Origin: Pseudomonas baetica
GTDB lineage: Bacteria; Pseudomonadota; Gammaproteobacteria; Pseudomonadales; Pseudomonadaceae
Reading direction: 5' to 3'
DNA length: 64,000 nt
Assembly: GCF_019733355.1 (NCBI RefSeq)
Contig: NZ_JAIHLQ010000012.1
Coordinates: forward strand, 109,319 to 173,318
Shown: piece by piece, positions 35,802-46,197 of the stretch
Position numbering within the stretch: the first letter of the stretch is position 1
Layout of the letters: every line of letters begins with the position of its first letter
Made by a program: the position numbers and the translations under genes
Notes under the pieces: generated by a model
What the model saw: the letters and a program-made list of their open reading frames with translations, nothing else
What the model was told of the DNA's origin: nothing
The model's database searches: none

Positions 35802-36226
35802 GGGCGAATATCTCAAGTTCAAACACGTCCCGACACGGCTGCGCCGGGCGGCGCAGCAGCTACGCTTGACGCCGGTATTCCCACATCTTCCGGTTTTTGC
35901 CGTAAGGTTGACGTCTGACACCGACGTAGTCTTGTCCACTAACGCCGTGTGTCGGTGAGGCTCTATCCACTCGCTTTTTGGTGGCCCAGGGAGCCGCCAA
36001 TGGGTGGAAAAAAGCTGTAAGCGACGTTACCGACACTAGATGCGACCACGCCTGTACTGGATGCGACCCTACCTGTAGGCGTCCGATATGCACTGGTACA
36101 TGATCATTTACGACTTGATTGCAAGGCTGCGTGTCAGAACACGTTTCACGCACCTACCGACCGCAACATTCATAAGTGCGGGTATCCCGTCGGAACACCG
36201 CCCAAAAAACACTCAGGAGTCCCCCC
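35802..36226. promoter_or_regulatory. Divergent sdaB/cbcX control region
   Basis: A 425-bp spacer without a credible gene. It must carry promoters for both sdaB and cbcXWV. The clearest element is the pair of direct repeats at 36041-36077, listed separately. Confidence 0.5.
36041..36077 (+). promoter_or_regulatory. Candidate GbdR operator (21-bp direct repeats)
   Basis: TGCGACCACGCCTGTA (36041-36056) and TGCGACCCTACCTGTA (36062-36077) are identical at 13 of 16 positions and spaced 21 bp, the geometry of an AraC-family site. It lies 150 bp before cbcX. The heptamer TGCGACC also occurs upstream of gbcA. Confidence 0.5.
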
Positions 36227-37174
36227 ATGAAAGGTTCCCCCTCGTTGTTGTTGGCCGCCATGCTCAGTCTTCCTCTTCTGGCCCAGGCTTCAGAACCGGA
36301 ACAATGCAGCACCGTCAACTTCTCCGATGTCGGCTGGACCGATATCACCGTGACAACCGCCACCACCAGCGTCGTACTCGACGCACTGGGGTATAAAACC
36401 AAGACCACCATGATTTCCGTACCGGTGACCTACAAGTCCCTGGCCGACGGCAAGAACATGGACATTTTCCTCGGCAACTGGATGCCGACCATGGAAAACG
36501 ACATCAAGGCCTACCGCGATGCCGGTACCGTGGACGTCGTGCGCACCAACCTCAAGGGCGCCAAATACACCCTCGCTGTGCCGCAAGCCCTGTACGACAA
36601 AGGTCTGCATGACTTTGCCGACATCGCCAAATTCAAGAAAGAACTCGACGGCAAGATCTACGGCATCGAGCCAGGCAACGACGGCAACCGTCTGATCCAG
36701 AGCATGATCGACAAAAACGCTTTCGGCCTGAAAGACGCCGGTTTCAAAGTCGTGGAATCCAGCGAAGCGGGGATGCTGTCGCAGGTCGACCGCGCCCAGA
36801 GACGTGACACCTCTGTCGTGTTCCTGGGCTGGGCACCCCATCCGATGAACAAACGCTTTCACATTCAATACCTGACCGGGGGCGATGACTTCTTCGGCCC
36901 GGATTTCGGCGCCGCCACCGTGGCCACCAACACCCGCAAGGGCTATGTCGAAGAGTGCAGCAATGTCGGCCAGTTGCTGAAGAACCTGGAGTTCACCGTC
37001 GACATGGAAAGTGAGCTGATGGGCAATGTCCTCGACGACAAGATGAAGCCCGAAGCAGCAGCCAAAGCCTGGCTGAAAAAGAACCCACAGGTGCTCGATA
37101 CCTGGCTCGCTGGCGTGACCACCATTGACGGTAAACCAGGCCTTGCGGCCGTGAAAGCCAAGCTCGCGCAGTAA
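36227..37174 (+). CDS. cbcX: Choline-binding periplasmic protein of the CbcXWV importer
   Basis: A 315-aa periplasmic binding protein with signal peptide MKGSPSLLLAAMLSLPLLAQ cleaved near AQASEPE. VGWTDITVTTATT, GNWMPTMENDIKAY, GIEPGNDGNRLIQSMI and VFLGWAPHPMNKRF hold the aromatic residues for quaternary ammonium binding. It is the choline-preferring receptor for the CbcWV core; CaiX (28.5 kb) is a paralog for carnitine. The ATG at 36227 follows AGGAG by 7 nt. Confidence 0.92.
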   Translation: MKGSPSLLLAAMLSLPLLAQASEPEQCSTVNFSDVGWTDITVTTATTSVVLDALGYKTKTTMISVPVTYKSLADGKNMDIFLGNWMPTMENDIKAYRDAGTVDVVRTNLKGAKYTLAVPQALYDKGLHDFADIAKFKKELDGKIYGIEPGNDGNRLIQSMIDKNAFGLKDAGFKVVESSEAGMLSQVDRAQRRDTSVVFLGWAPHPMNKRFHIQYLTGGDDFFGPDFGAATVATNTRKGYVEECSNVGQLLKNLEFTVDMESELMGNVLDDKMKPEAAAKAWLKKNPQVLDTWLAGVTTIDGKPGLAAVKAKLAQ

Positions 37175-37240
37175 CCGCCTTATGCCGGGCGAGTGCGCTC
37201 GCCCGGACTGTTTATTCCTTGCATGCGGACGTTCACTACC

Positions 37241-38086
37241 ATGCTGATTGATCAGAAAATACCTTTAGGCCAGTACATCGCGGGTTTCGTTGAATGGTTG
37301 ACCGACCACGGCGCCAATACATTCGACGCAATCGCCGTGACACTGGAAACGATGATCCACGGCGTGACGTTTGCGCTCACCTGGTTCAACCCTTTTGTCT
37401 TGATCGGCCTCATCGCCGTGCTCGCCCATTTCATCCAGCGCAAATGGGGACTGACTGCTTTTGTGATTGCGTCCTTCCTGCTGATCCTCAATCTGGGGTA
37501 CTGGCAGGAAACCATGGAAACCCTCGCCCAGGTCATGTTCGCGACCCTGGTCTGCGTGGTCATCGGCGTGCCGTTGGGTATCGTCGCCGCGCACAAACCG
37601 ATGTTCTACACATTGATGCGTCCGGTTCTCGATCTGATGCAGACCGTACCCACCTTCGTTTACCTCATTCCTACCCTGACCCTCTTCGGGCTGGGTGTGG
37701 TGCCGGGCCTGATCTCCACGGTGGTATTCGCCATCGCTGCGCCGATCCGCCTGACCTACCTGGGCATCCGCGATGTCCCGCAAGAACTGATGGACGCCGG
37801 CAAGGCCTTCGGCTGCTCGCGTCGCCAATTGCTTTCACGGATTGAACTGCCTCACGCCATGCCGAGCATCGCTGCCGGCATCACCCAGTGCATCATGCTG
37901 TCGCTGTCGATGGTGGTGATCGCTGCACTGGTAGGCGCCGACGGACTCGGCAAACCGGTGGTCAACGCACTGAACACTGCTGATATCGCCCTGGGCTTCG
38001 AAGCAGGCCTGGCGATCGTACTGCTGGCGATCATGCTCGACCGTATCTGCAAACAGCCCGAAGCCAAAGCAGGGGGTGACGCATGA
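37241..38086 (+). CDS. cbcW: Quaternary amine ABC importer, permease
   Basis: A 281-aa inner-membrane permease (ProW/OpuAB type) with about six helices. The EAA loop reads VPQELMDAGKAFGCSRRQLLSRIELPHAMPSI; other helices include QVMFATLVCVVIGVPLGIVA and MLSLSMVVIAALVGADGLG. The ATG at 37241 (MLIDQKIPLG) is used. It overlaps cbcV by 4 nt. It serves the receptors CbcX and probably CaiX. Confidence 0.94.
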   Translation: MLIDQKIPLGQYIAGFVEWLTDHGANTFDAIAVTLETMIHGVTFALTWFNPFVLIGLIAVLAHFIQRKWGLTAFVIASFLLILNLGYWQETMETLAQVMFATLVCVVIGVPLGIVAAHKPMFYTLMRPVLDLMQTVPTFVYLIPTLTLFGLGVVPGLISTVVFAIAAPIRLTYLGIRDVPQELMDAGKAFGCSRRQLLSRIELPHAMPSIAAGITQCIMLSLSMVVIAALVGADGLGKPVVNALNTADIALGFEAGLAIVLLAIMLDRICKQPEAKAGGDA

Positions 38087-39261
38087 GCATCATTCGCTTC
38101 GAAGACGTCGACGTAATTTTCTCCAAGGACCCGCGCGAGGCACTCAAGCTGCTGGATGAGGGCATGACCCGCAACGAGATCCTGAAAAAGACCGGGCAGA
38201 TCGTCGGCGTGGAAAAGGCCAGCCTCGACATCAACAAAGGCGAAATCTGCGTGCTGATGGGCCTGTCCGGCTCCGGCAAGTCGAGCCTGCTGCGTTGCAT
38301 CAACGGCCTCAACACCGTGAGCCGCGGCAAGCTGTTCGTCGAGCACGAAAACCGTCAGATCGATATCGCATCCTGCACCCCCGCCGAACTGAAAATGATG
38401 CGCACCAAACGCATCGCCATGGTGTTCCAGAAGTTCGCACTGATGCCGTGGCTGACGGTTCGCGAGAACATCAGCTTTGGTCTGGAAATGCAGGGCCGAC
38501 CGGAAAAGGAACGCAGGAAACTGGTCGACGAAAAACTGGAACTGGTAGGTTTGACCCAATGGCGCAACAAGAGGCCTGACGAACTCTCCGGCGGCATGCA
38601 GCAGCGCGTCGGCCTTGCTCGTGCACTGGCGATGGACGCCGACATTCTGCTGATGGACGAACCGTTTTCGGCACTCGACCCGCTGATCCGCCAAGGCCTG
38701 CAGGATGAACTGCTGGAACTGCAACGCAAGTTGAACAAGACCATCGTCTTCGTCAGCCACGACCTCGATGAGGCGCTGAAACTGGGCAGCCGCATCGCGA
38801 TCATGAAGGACGGTCGCATCGTCCAGTACAGCGTGCCGGAAGAGATCGTGCTGAACCCGGCGGATGACTATGTGCGTACCTTCGTGGCGCACACCAATCC
38901 GCTCAACGTGCTGTGCGGGCGCAGCCTGATGCGCACGCTGGATAACTGCAAACGCATCAACGGTTCGGTGTGCCTGGACCCGGGCGACGACTCGTGGCTG
39001 GATCTGGCCGAGGGCAACACCATCAAAGGCGCGCGGCAGAACGGCTCGACACTCAACCTGCAGAACTGGGCACCGGGGCAAGCGGTTGAAGCGCTGGAGC
39101 GCAAACCGACGCTGGTGGACTCCAATATCGGCATGCGTGACGCCTTGCAGATTCGTTATCAGACGGGCAACAAACTGGTGCTGCACGATAACAATCAGGT
39201 CGTAGGGATTCTCGGTGACAGCGAGTTGTATCACGCGTTGCTGGGCAAGAACCTGGGGTAA
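38083..39261 (+). CDS. cbcV: Quaternary amine ABC importer, ATPase
   Basis: A 392-aa ATPase (ProV/OpuAA type). Walker A is MGLSGSGKSS, the signature LSGGMQQRVGLARAL, Walker B ILLMDEPFSALD, followed by the His switch FVSHDLDEAL. The C-terminal ~120 residues are a CBS-like region, which in OpuA senses ionic strength. It is the last gene of cbcXWV and is followed by a strong terminator. Confidence 0.95.
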   Translation: MSIIRFEDVDVIFSKDPREALKLLDEGMTRNEILKKTGQIVGVEKASLDINKGEICVLMGLSGSGKSSLLRCINGLNTVSRGKLFVEHENRQIDIASCTPAELKMMRTKRIAMVFQKFALMPWLTVRENISFGLEMQGRPEKERRKLVDEKLELVGLTQWRNKRPDELSGGMQQRVGLARALAMDADILLMDEPFSALDPLIRQGLQDELLELQRKLNKTIVFVSHDLDEALKLGSRIAIMKDGRIVQYSVPEEIVLNPADDYVRTFVAHTNPLNVLCGRSLMRTLDNCKRINGSVCLDPGDDSWLDLAEGNTIKGARQNGSTLNLQNWAPGQAVEALERKPTLVDSNIGMRDALQIRYQTGNKLVLHDNNQVVGILGDSELYHALLGKNLG

Positions 39262-39273
39262 TAATCCCGGACA

Positions 39274-39306
39274 CAAAAACGCCGCGAGAGGATCGCGGCG
39301 TTTTTG
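39274..39306. terminator. Bidirectional intrinsic terminator after cbcV
   Basis: AAAAACGCCGCGA pairs with TCGCGGCGTTTTT around a short loop, giving U-runs on both strands; it lies between convergent cbcV and betT. Confidence 0.9.
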
Positions 39307-39349
39307 TTTATCAGGGAGTCAGGTCAAACCGTGTTGTGGCTGATGGCCC

Positions 39350-39418
39350 TTTCGCGAGCAAGCCCGCTCCCACAGTTGAAATGCATGCCAATGTGGGAGC
39401 GAGCCTGCTCGCGAAGAA
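39350..39418. repeat. REP doublet, tail-to-tail orientation
   Basis: Short-centre REP pair between the cbcV terminator and the betT stop. Confidence 0.92.
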
Positions 39419-39461
39419 GGCGACGCGGTGCTTCAGACAGAAACACCACGCCACTTGCTGT

Positions 39462-41459
39462 TTAGCTGTACACCCGGCCAAGGAGCTGCCGATGGCTTTC
39501 AAACTGATCGAGCACATCCCGCGTGATCTGATCCTGCGTGAAGCCCATCAGGTCGTAATCCTGGCTGCCGCTTTGCAGATACACCTCGGCGCGGTAGAAA
39601 CGCTGACGTGCCTCTTCAGACGCCACCGATTCGGTAGGGGTTGCGAGGTAACCGTCCAGACTCACTTCGTAAACGAAAGGGTTGCTCTCTTCCATCTCGA
39701 TGCGCACGCCCATGCAGCGCTTGGATTTACCCAGCAGCGTTTGCACTTCCAGCCCCTGAGCACGCATTTGCGCAGCAGCGTTTTCCAGCGCAGGGCTGAC
39801 TTGCTTGTCCATGAAACGCTGCACCACCGACTGGCTCGGTTGCAGGTCCAGCTGAGTCAGACGCTCGCTGAAACCCCGACGACCACGTTCGGCCAGTTGC
39901 GCTTGCTCCTCTTCGATCAGCACGTCCTGACGCATTGCCTTGTGCAGGCCGAACATGAAGAACACCAGCACCACCGAGAACGGCAGACCGGCCAGCACCA
40001 CCATCGTTTGCATGGCTTCGAAGTTACCGGCGAACAGCAGACCGACGGTCACCAGAGTGATCACCACCGACCAGAAGATCCGCAGCCAATGCGGCGCATC
40101 TTCATCGACGTTGCCGCCCTTGCAGGACAGGTTGGCCATCATCACCGCACCAGAGTCGGCCGGGGTCAGGAACAGCACGAAACCAACGAAGATCGACACA
40201 CCGATGACGATTTTCGACGCCGGATAGTGCTCAAGCAATTGATAGATCGCCATCGACGGCTGTTCCAGCGCCGTCTTCCCGAGCTCAACCGCCCCATGGT
40301 TCATCACCAGATCCAGCGCCGAGTTGCCGAAGATCGACAGCCAGGCCAGCGTGAAGCCCAGCGGAATCAGGAGCACGCCGGCGACCAGTTCACGCACGGT
40401 ACGCCCACGGGAGATACGCGCGATGAACATGCCTACAAATGGCGCCCAGGAAATCCACCAGGCCCAGTAGAACAGCGTCCACAGGCCCAACCAGCGGTCA
40501 GACTTGGCGCTGTCGCCTTCATAGACGTACAGGTCGAACGTCTTCAGCACCGCGCCGTTGAGGTAGTCGCCGATGTTCTGCACAAAGCCGTTGAGCAAGT
40601 GCAACGTCGGGCCGAACAGCAGGACGAAAATCAGCAGACCGCTGAACAGCACGATGTTCAGGTTGGACAGACGACGGATACCGTTTTCCACACCGGACAC
40701 GGCAGCGATGGTCGCCACGGTGCTCATCACGATGATCACGATCAGCAGGTTAGTGTTGCTGTGTTCCATGCCGAACAGGTTTTCAAGGCCCGAGGACACT
40801 TGCAGCGAACCAATCCCCAGGTTCGTCACCAGGCCCAGCAGGGTCACGAACATGCCGAAGCCGTCCACCGCGTGACCGGCCGCGCCTTTGACCCAACGCT
40901 CGCCGACCAACGGATACAGCGCCGAACGCAGGGCCAGCGGTTGGTTATGACGGTAGGCAAAGTAAGCCACGGCCAGGCCGACCAATGCATAGATCGCCCA
41001 GCCGTGCAGGCCCCAGTGCAGGAACGTCAGTTGCACCGCCTGACGCGCCGCCATGTTGGTGGCGGCCACGCCTTCCAGCGGATTGAAGTAGTGATCCAGC
41101 GGCTCGGACGCGCCGAAATACAGCAGCGAAATACCGATACCCGACGAGAACAGCATCCCCGCCCAAGCGCCGTAACTGAAGTCCGGGGTGTCGTCCTTGC
41201 TGCCCAGTTTGAGTTTTCCGTAGGAGGAGAACGCCAGGCCCACCACAAACACCAGGTAAGCGGCGATCACCACCATGTAGTACCAGCCGAAGCTGCGCGA
41301 CAACCACTCCTGAGCCACACCCAACACTCTGCCGGCCTCTTGCGGGGCGATGATCAGAATGGCGGTCAACAACAGAATCAACGCGGTAGAGGTGTAGAAC
41401 ACCCAACCGTTGACCGTCACCTTCTCGGGCGGGGTCTTTATAAGCGAGGCAGAACTCAT
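39462..41459 (-). CDS. betT: Choline BCCT-family transporter
   Basis: A 665-aa sodium- or proton-coupled transporter with 12 helices and a long cytoplasmic C-terminus (~150 residues). The BCCT signature is LGLWTLFYWAWWISWAPFVG with GMFIARISRGRTVRE, and earlier GASEPLDHY. The long C-terminal tail is a feature of osmosensing BetT members. The ATG at 41459 (MSSASLIKTPPEKV) is chosen over 41510. It is divergent from betIBA and would import choline for BetA and BetB. Confidence 0.93.
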   Translation of the reverse strand: MSSASLIKTPPEKVTVNGWVFYTSTALILLLTAILIIAPQEAGRVLGVAQEWLSRSFGWYYMVVIAAYLVFVVGLAFSSYGKLKLGSKDDTPDFSYGAWAGMLFSSGIGISLLYFGASEPLDHYFNPLEGVAATNMAARQAVQLTFLHWGLHGWAIYALVGLAVAYFAYRHNQPLALRSALYPLVGERWVKGAAGHAVDGFGMFVTLLGLVTNLGIGSLQVSSGLENLFGMEHSNTNLLIVIIVMSTVATIAAVSGVENGIRRLSNLNIVLFSGLLIFVLLFGPTLHLLNGFVQNIGDYLNGAVLKTFDLYVYEGDSAKSDRWLGLWTLFYWAWWISWAPFVGMFIARISRGRTVRELVAGVLLIPLGFTLAWLSIFGNSALDLVMNHGAVELGKTALEQPSMAIYQLLEHYPASKIVIGVSIFVGFVLFLTPADSGAVMMANLSCKGGNVDEDAPHWLRIFWSVVITLVTVGLLFAGNFEAMQTMVVLAGLPFSVVLVFFMFGLHKAMRQDVLIEEEQAQLAERGRRGFSERLTQLDLQPSQSVVQRFMDKQVSPALENAAAQMRAQGLEVQTLLGKSKRCMGVRIEMEESNPFVYEVSLDGYLATPTESVASEEARQRFYRAEVYLQSGSQDYDLMGFTQDQITRDVLDQFESHRQLLGRVYS

Positions 41460-41542
41460 GGCACAAATGCTCCAGGCAGTGCGAGAGAAGAACACAAGGC
41501 AACACGGCACCCGACCAATCGGTTAGTTGCCAGCCGACCGGC

Positions 41543-41738
41543 GGGTGATATAAAGACACCCCGAAAAAAGCCCGAACCTGCCGAAATGGCGTTGCGAATC
41601 GCTTTCGTGGCCGAAAGTCCGGACGTTCATCCGAAACCTGGCCCTGAGCGTCTTGCCCTTTCAACACGTCCATCGAACCGCGAACCGCGCCATGCCCCGC
41701 GCAGGTTTCGAGCTTTTTGGGGTGTCAGTTTTATCGCC
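41543..41738. repeat. Mirrored ~37-bp elements in the betT/betI intergenic region
   Basis: The sequence CAGGTTTCGAGCTTTTTGGG with GTGTC and a TTTTATCGCC end at 41702-41738 is repeated, inverted and with small gaps, at 41543-41580. Each copy points toward its nearer gene (betT left, betI right), about 84 and 149 bp from the start codons. They look like duplicated regulatory elements, or the inverted ends of a ~196-bp insertion. Confidence 0.55.
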
Positions 41739-41796
41739 ACTTACATGTAGGAAAAATCTGTAGGCAGCGACGATTTGTCGCAGATCTTATTCTTTG

Positions 41797-41816
41797 TTGA
41801 TTGAACGTTCAATCAA
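41797..41816. promoter_or_regulatory. BetI operator
   Basis: TTGATTGAACGTTCAATCAA is a perfect 20-bp palindrome 70 bp before betI and closely matches the known BetI-binding site (ATTGAACGTTCAAT core). BetI represses and is released by choline or related inducers. Confidence 0.85.
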
Positions 41817-41886
41817 AACAAAATAGACTGGCCCTCAATCCGATAGGCGTTATTCGCCCGTCGGAAGGCCTAAGGAGATGTGCAAG

Positions 41887-42480
41887 ATGCCCAAGGTCGG
41901 TATGCAACCCATCCGCCGCCAACAACTGATCGAAGCCACATTGCAGGCGGTCGATCAGGTCGGAATGGGGGACGCCAGCATTGCGCTGATCGCCCGTTTG
42001 GCCGGTGTCTCGAATGGCATCATCAGTCATTACTTTCAGGACAAGAACGGCCTGATTGCCGCCACGATGCGGTATCTGATGAACGTCCTCAGCGAGAACG
42101 TCACCGCACGCCGTCAGGCGTTGACAGACAGCAGCCCTCGGGCGCATCTGCAGGTGATCATCGAAGGCAACTTCGACGCCAGCCAGGTCAATGGCCCGGC
42201 AATGAAAACCTGGCTGGCCTTTTGGGCCACCAGCATGCATCAGCCGTCTTTGCACAGGTTGCAGCGGATCAACGATCACCGTCTGTATTCCAACCTGTGC
42301 TGCGAGTTTCGCCGTGTGTTGCCGCTCGAAGAAGCGCGCAGTGCCGCGCGAGGACTGGCAGCGTTGATTGACGGTTTGTGGTTGCGCGGCGCGCTGTCAG
42401 GAGACGCTTTCGACACGGCGCAGGCGCAACAGATCGCTTACGAATACATGGATATCCAATTGGCCAAGCAGGTGAGTTAG
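41887..42480 (+). CDS. betI: TetR-family repressor of bet genes
   Basis: A 197-aa TetR-type repressor. The HTH is at residues ~25-60 ([20 protein letters not shown] and [17 protein letters not shown]), followed by the choline-sensing helical domain. The ATG at 41887 is preferred: AAGGAG is ~10 nt upstream of it, while it abuts the ATG at 41878. It starts the betIBA operon and has a BetI-box palindrome in its own promoter. Confidence 0.95.
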   Translation: MPKVGMQPIRRQQLIEATLQAVDQVGMGDASIALIARLAGVSNGIISHYFQDKNGLIAATMRYLMNVLSENVTARRQALTDSSPRAHLQVIIEGNFDASQVNGPAMKTWLAFWATSMHQPSLHRLQRINDHRLYSNLCCEFRRVLPLEEARSAARGLAALIDGLWLRGALSGDAFDTAQAQQIAYEYMDIQLAKQVS

Positions 42481-42588
42481 AGCACACATAAAACGCTCGA
42501 CCCCTGAACTGTCACCGACCAGTGATGCCACAGCTACATGGCTCACCCGGTGACCAACGCCAACCACCAATGCACTTGCGAGGACACT

Positions 42589-44061
42589 ATGGCCCGTTTC
42601 GAACTGCAAAAACTCTACATCGATGGCGCGTATTCCGACGCCGGCAGCGATGCCACCTTCGAAGCCATCAACCCGGCTAACGGCGAAGTTCTCGCACAAG
42701 TGCAACGTGCGACCAAGGAAGACGTCGAGCGCGCTGTGGTCAGCGCCGAAAAGGGCCAGAAAATCTGGGCCGCGATGACCGCCATGGAGCGTTCGCGCAT
42801 CCTGCGTCGTGCCGTCGACATCCTGCGTGAGCGCAACGATGAGCTGGCCGCACTGGAAACCCTGGACACTGGTAAAGCTTTCTCCGAAACCAAGTACGTC
42901 GACATCGTCACCGGCGCCGACGTGCTGGAATACTACGCAGGCTTGGTACCCGCCATCGAAGGCGAGCAGATCCCGCTGCGTGACACTTCTTTCGTCTACA
43001 CCCGTCGCGAGCCGCTGGGCGTTGTGGCCGGTATCGGCGCGTGGAACTACCCGATCCAGATCGCGCTGTGGAAATCCGCTCCAGCCCTGGCGGCCGGTAA
43101 CGCGATGATCTTCAAGCCAAGCGAAGTGACCTCGCTGACCACCCTGAAACTGGCCGAGATCTACACCGAAGCCGGCGTGCCGAATGGCGTGTTCAACGTT
43201 CTGACCGGCAGCGGCCGCGAAGTCGGCACCTGGCTGACCGAGCACCCGCGCATCGAGAAAATCTCGTTCACTGGCGGCACCGACACTGGCAAAAAAGTAA
43301 TGGCCAGCGCTTCGGCATCCTCGCTCAAAGACGTGACCATGGAACTGGGCGGCAAATCCCCGCTGATCATCTTCGACGACGCCGATCTGGATCGCGCTGC
43401 CGACACCGCGATGATGGCCAACTTCTACAGCTCCGGTCAGGTCTGCACCAACGGCACTCGCGTGTTCGTACCGAGCCACCTCAAAGCCGCTTTCGAAGCC
43501 AAGATCCTTGAGCGCGTTGCGCGCATCCGCATCGGCAACCCGGAAGACGAAAACACCAACTTCGGCCCGCTGGTCAGCTTCCCGCACATGGAAAGCGTGC
43601 TCAGCTACATCGCCAAGGGCAAAGAAGAAGGTGCCCGCGTCCTGTGCGGCGGCGAGCGTCTGACCGACGGCGAATTCGCCAAAGGCGCGTTTGTTGCCCC
43701 AACCGTGTTCACCGACTGCACCGACGACATGACCATCGTGCGTGAAGAAATCTTTGGCCCGGTCATGGCGATCCTCTCCTACGAAACCGAAGAAGAAGTG
43801 ATCCGCCGCGCCAACGACACCGACTTCGGCCTGGCTGCCGGTGTCGTCACCAAAGACCTGAACCGCGCTCACCGCGTGATTCATCAACTGGAAGCCGGTA
43901 TTTGCTGGATCAACGCCTGGGGCGAGTCCGACGCAAAAATGCCGGTGGGCGGTTACAAGCAGTCGGGCGTGGGCCGTGAGAATGGCATCAGCTCGCTGAA
44001 CAACTTCACTCGTATCAAATCGGTACAGGTCGAGCTGGGCGATTACGTCTCGGTGTTCTAA
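42589..44061 (+). CDS. betB: Betaine aldehyde dehydrogenase
   Basis: A 490-aa ALDH oxidising betaine aldehyde to glycine betaine with NAD(P)+. Catalytic Glu252 (MELGGKSP) and Cys286 ([10 protein letters not shown]) fall at exactly the numbering of the structurally known P. aeruginosa enzyme. The ATG at 42589 ([13 protein letters not shown]) is used. In the operon it follows betI by 108 nt and is separated from betA by a REP doublet. Confidence 0.96.
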   Translation: MARFELQKLYIDGAYSDAGSDATFEAINPANGEVLAQVQRATKEDVERAVVSAEKGQKIWAAMTAMERSRILRRAVDILRERNDELAALETLDTGKAFSETKYVDIVTGADVLEYYAGLVPAIEGEQIPLRDTSFVYTRREPLGVVAGIGAWNYPIQIALWKSAPALAAGNAMIFKPSEVTSLTTLKLAEIYTEAGVPNGVFNVLTGSGREVGTWLTEHPRIEKISFTGGTDTGKKVMASASASSLKDVTMELGGKSPLIIFDDADLDRAADTAMMANFYSSGQVCTNGTRVFVPSHLKAAFEAKILERVARIRIGNPEDENTNFGPLVSFPHMESVLSYIAKGKEEGARVLCGGERLTDGEFAKGAFVAPTVFTDCTDDMTIVREEIFGPVMAILSYETEEEVIRRANDTDFGLAAGVVTKDLNRAHRVIHQLEAGICWINAWGESDAKMPVGGYKQSGVGRENGISSLNNFTRIKSVQVELGDYVSVF

Positions 44062-44091
44062 GACCGAGTCTTGTATTGCTCGCGAAGCCGC

Positions 44092-44156
44092 CTTCGCGAG
44101 CAAGCCCGCTCCCACCGGAGCCCACATTCCAAGGAGGGAGCGGGCTTGCTCGCAAA
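44092..44156. repeat. REP doublet inside the bet operon
   Basis: Degenerate short-centre pair between betB and betA (right arm GGAGCGGGCTTGCTCGCAAA). Confidence 0.88.
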
Positions 44157-44213
44157 TCGAGTGCGAAGCGCTCGTCAGGCCTGACCTGACCACATCTAAA
44201 GAGGGTGCATTCA

Positions 44214-45917
44214 ATGTCCCAAGAATTCGATTACATCATCATCGGTGCCGGCTCGGCCGGTAACACCCTGGCGACCCGTCTGACTGAAGACGAAGGCGTC
44301 ACCGTTCTGCTGCTTGAAGCGGGCGGCCCGGACTACCGTTTAGACTTCCGTACGCAAATGCCTGCCGCTCTGGCATTCCCGCTGCAAGGCCGTCGCTACA
44401 ACTGGGCGTACGAAACCGATCCAGAGCCACACATGGACGGTCGCCGGATGGAATGCGGTCGCGGCAAAGGCCTCGGCGGTTCTTCGCTGATCAACGGCAT
44501 GTGCTACATCCGTGGCAACGCGATGGACTACGATGGCTGGTCGAAACTGCCAGGTCTTGAGGACTGGTCGTACCTGGATTGCCTGCCCTATTTCAGAAAA
44601 GCAGAAACCAGGGATATCGGCCCGAACGACTACCACGGTGGCGAAGGCCCGGTCAGCGTGACCACGCCGAAGGCGGGCAACAACCCACTGTTCCACGCCA
44701 TGGTTGAAGCGGGCGTGCAGGCCGGTTACCCGCGTACCGAAGACTTGAACGGTTACCAGCAGGAAGGTTTCGGCCCGATGGACCGCACCGTGACGCCGAA
44801 CGGCCGTCGTGCTTCCACCGCCCGAGGCTACCTCGACACCGCTAAACAGCGTTCGACCCTGACCATCGTCACCCACGCCCTGACCGACAAGATTCTGTTC
44901 GATGGCAAGCGTGCCGTTGGCGTACGTTACCTGGTGGGCGACGCTGAAGAGCGTGTTGAAGCCAAAGCGCGCAAAGAAGTGCTGCTGTGCTCCGGCGCCA
45001 TTGCTTCGCCACAGATTCTGCAACGTTCCGGCGTAGGCCCGGCGAAACTGCTGGAAAGCCTCGACATCCCGGTCGTACACGATCTGCCGGGCGTGGGCGA
45101 GAACCTGCAGGATCACCTGGAGCTGTACCTGCAATACGCATGCACCCAACCGGTTTCGCTGTACCCGTCACTGCTCTGGTACAACCAGCCAGCCATCGGT
45201 GCCGAGTGGCTGTTCAACGGCACCGGCATCGGCGCCAGCAACCAGTTCGAGGCCGGCGGTTTCATCCGTTCGCGTCCGGAATTCGAATGGCCAAACATTC
45301 AGTACCACTTCCTGCCGGTCGCCATTAACTACAACGGCAGCAACGGTGTGAAAGAGCACGGTTTCCAGGCGCACATGGGTTCCATGCGTTCGCCAAGCCG
45401 TGGTCGCGTTCAGGCCAAGTCGAAAGACCCGCGCCAGCACCCGAGCATCCTGTTCAACTACATGGCCACCGAGCAGGACTGGCAGGAATTCCGTGACGGC
45501 ATCCGCCTGACCCGCGAAATCATGCAGCAACCGGCACTGGACCAATACCGTGGCCGCGAAATCAGCCCGGGCATCGACGTGCAAACCGATGAGCAGTTGG
45601 ACAAGTTCATCCGCGAGCACGCTGAAACCGCGTTCCACCCGTCCTGCTCGTGCAAGATGGGCACCGACGAAATGGCTGTGGTCGATGGCGAAGGTCGCGT
45701 GCACGGCATGCAGAGCCTGCGTGTGGTCGATGCTTCGATCATGCCGATCATCACCACCGGTAACCTGAACGCGCCGACGATCATGATGGCCGAGAAAATC
45801 GCCGACAAGATCCGTGGTCGCAAGCCATTGCCGCGTAGCACCGCCGCCTACTATGTAGCGGGCGATGCGCCGGTTAAGGGCAAGCCGATGCGTGATATCA
45901 CGCCTGTTGCTCAGTAA
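44214..45917 (+). CDS. betA: Choline dehydrogenase
   Basis: A 567-aa GMC flavoprotein oxidising choline to betaine aldehyde at the membrane. [16 protein letters not shown] is the FAD fold, [20 protein letters not shown] the GMC signature, and HPSCSCKMG holds the active-site region His. The ATG at 44214 has GAGG ~9 nt upstream; a GTG at 44205 is closer to it and less likely. It completes the betIBA operon. Confidence 0.96.
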   Translation: MSQEFDYIIIGAGSAGNTLATRLTEDEGVTVLLLEAGGPDYRLDFRTQMPAALAFPLQGRRYNWAYETDPEPHMDGRRMECGRGKGLGGSSLINGMCYIRGNAMDYDGWSKLPGLEDWSYLDCLPYFRKAETRDIGPNDYHGGEGPVSVTTPKAGNNPLFHAMVEAGVQAGYPRTEDLNGYQQEGFGPMDRTVTPNGRRASTARGYLDTAKQRSTLTIVTHALTDKILFDGKRAVGVRYLVGDAEERVEAKARKEVLLCSGAIASPQILQRSGVGPAKLLESLDIPVVHDLPGVGENLQDHLELYLQYACTQPVSLYPSLLWYNQPAIGAEWLFNGTGIGASNQFEAGGFIRSRPEFEWPNIQYHFLPVAINYNGSNGVKEHGFQAHMGSMRSPSRGRVQAKSKDPRQHPSILFNYMATEQDWQEFRDGIRLTREIMQQPALDQYRGREISPGIDVQTDEQLDKFIREHAETAFHPSCSCKMGTDEMAVVDGEGRVHGMQSLRVVDASIMPIITTGNLNAPTIMMAEKIADKIRGRKPLPRSTAAYYVAGDAPVKGKPMRDITPVAQ

Positions 45918-45940
45918 GACATAACACCGCGTCACGGCTA

Positions 45941-46031
45941 ATCGCTGGCAAGCCAGCTCCCACAGGGTTTTGCGTCGTTCACACCTATCGTGTTCAGCAA
46001 AAAACCTGTGGGAGCCTGGCTTGCCAGCGAT
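45941..46031. repeat. REP doublet, second sequence class
   Basis: Arms ATCGCTGGCAAGCCAGCTCC and GGAGCCTGGCTTGCCAGCGA, same class as the pair at 12588-12681. The rest of the betA to tldD-like gap holds only a C/T-rich stretch. Confidence 0.9.
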
Positions 46032-46197
46032 GGGGCCCTCACATTCCACGCAAACCCCTCTACTTCAAGTAATTCCTCCTACACCCCCTCTTCACTTGAT
46101 CCTACCCCCACGCAGGCCTACTCTAGACCTCGCGCAACCGTTTCACCCCCTGCCCCACCGTCGCTGCACCGCAACTCCATAACAAGGAGGTTCCCGA

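Noticed and set aside
39336..41750. 804-aa frame antisense to betT
   Set aside because: Shadow of betT; its N-terminus translates REP sequence and the rest is Gln/His/Arg-rich.
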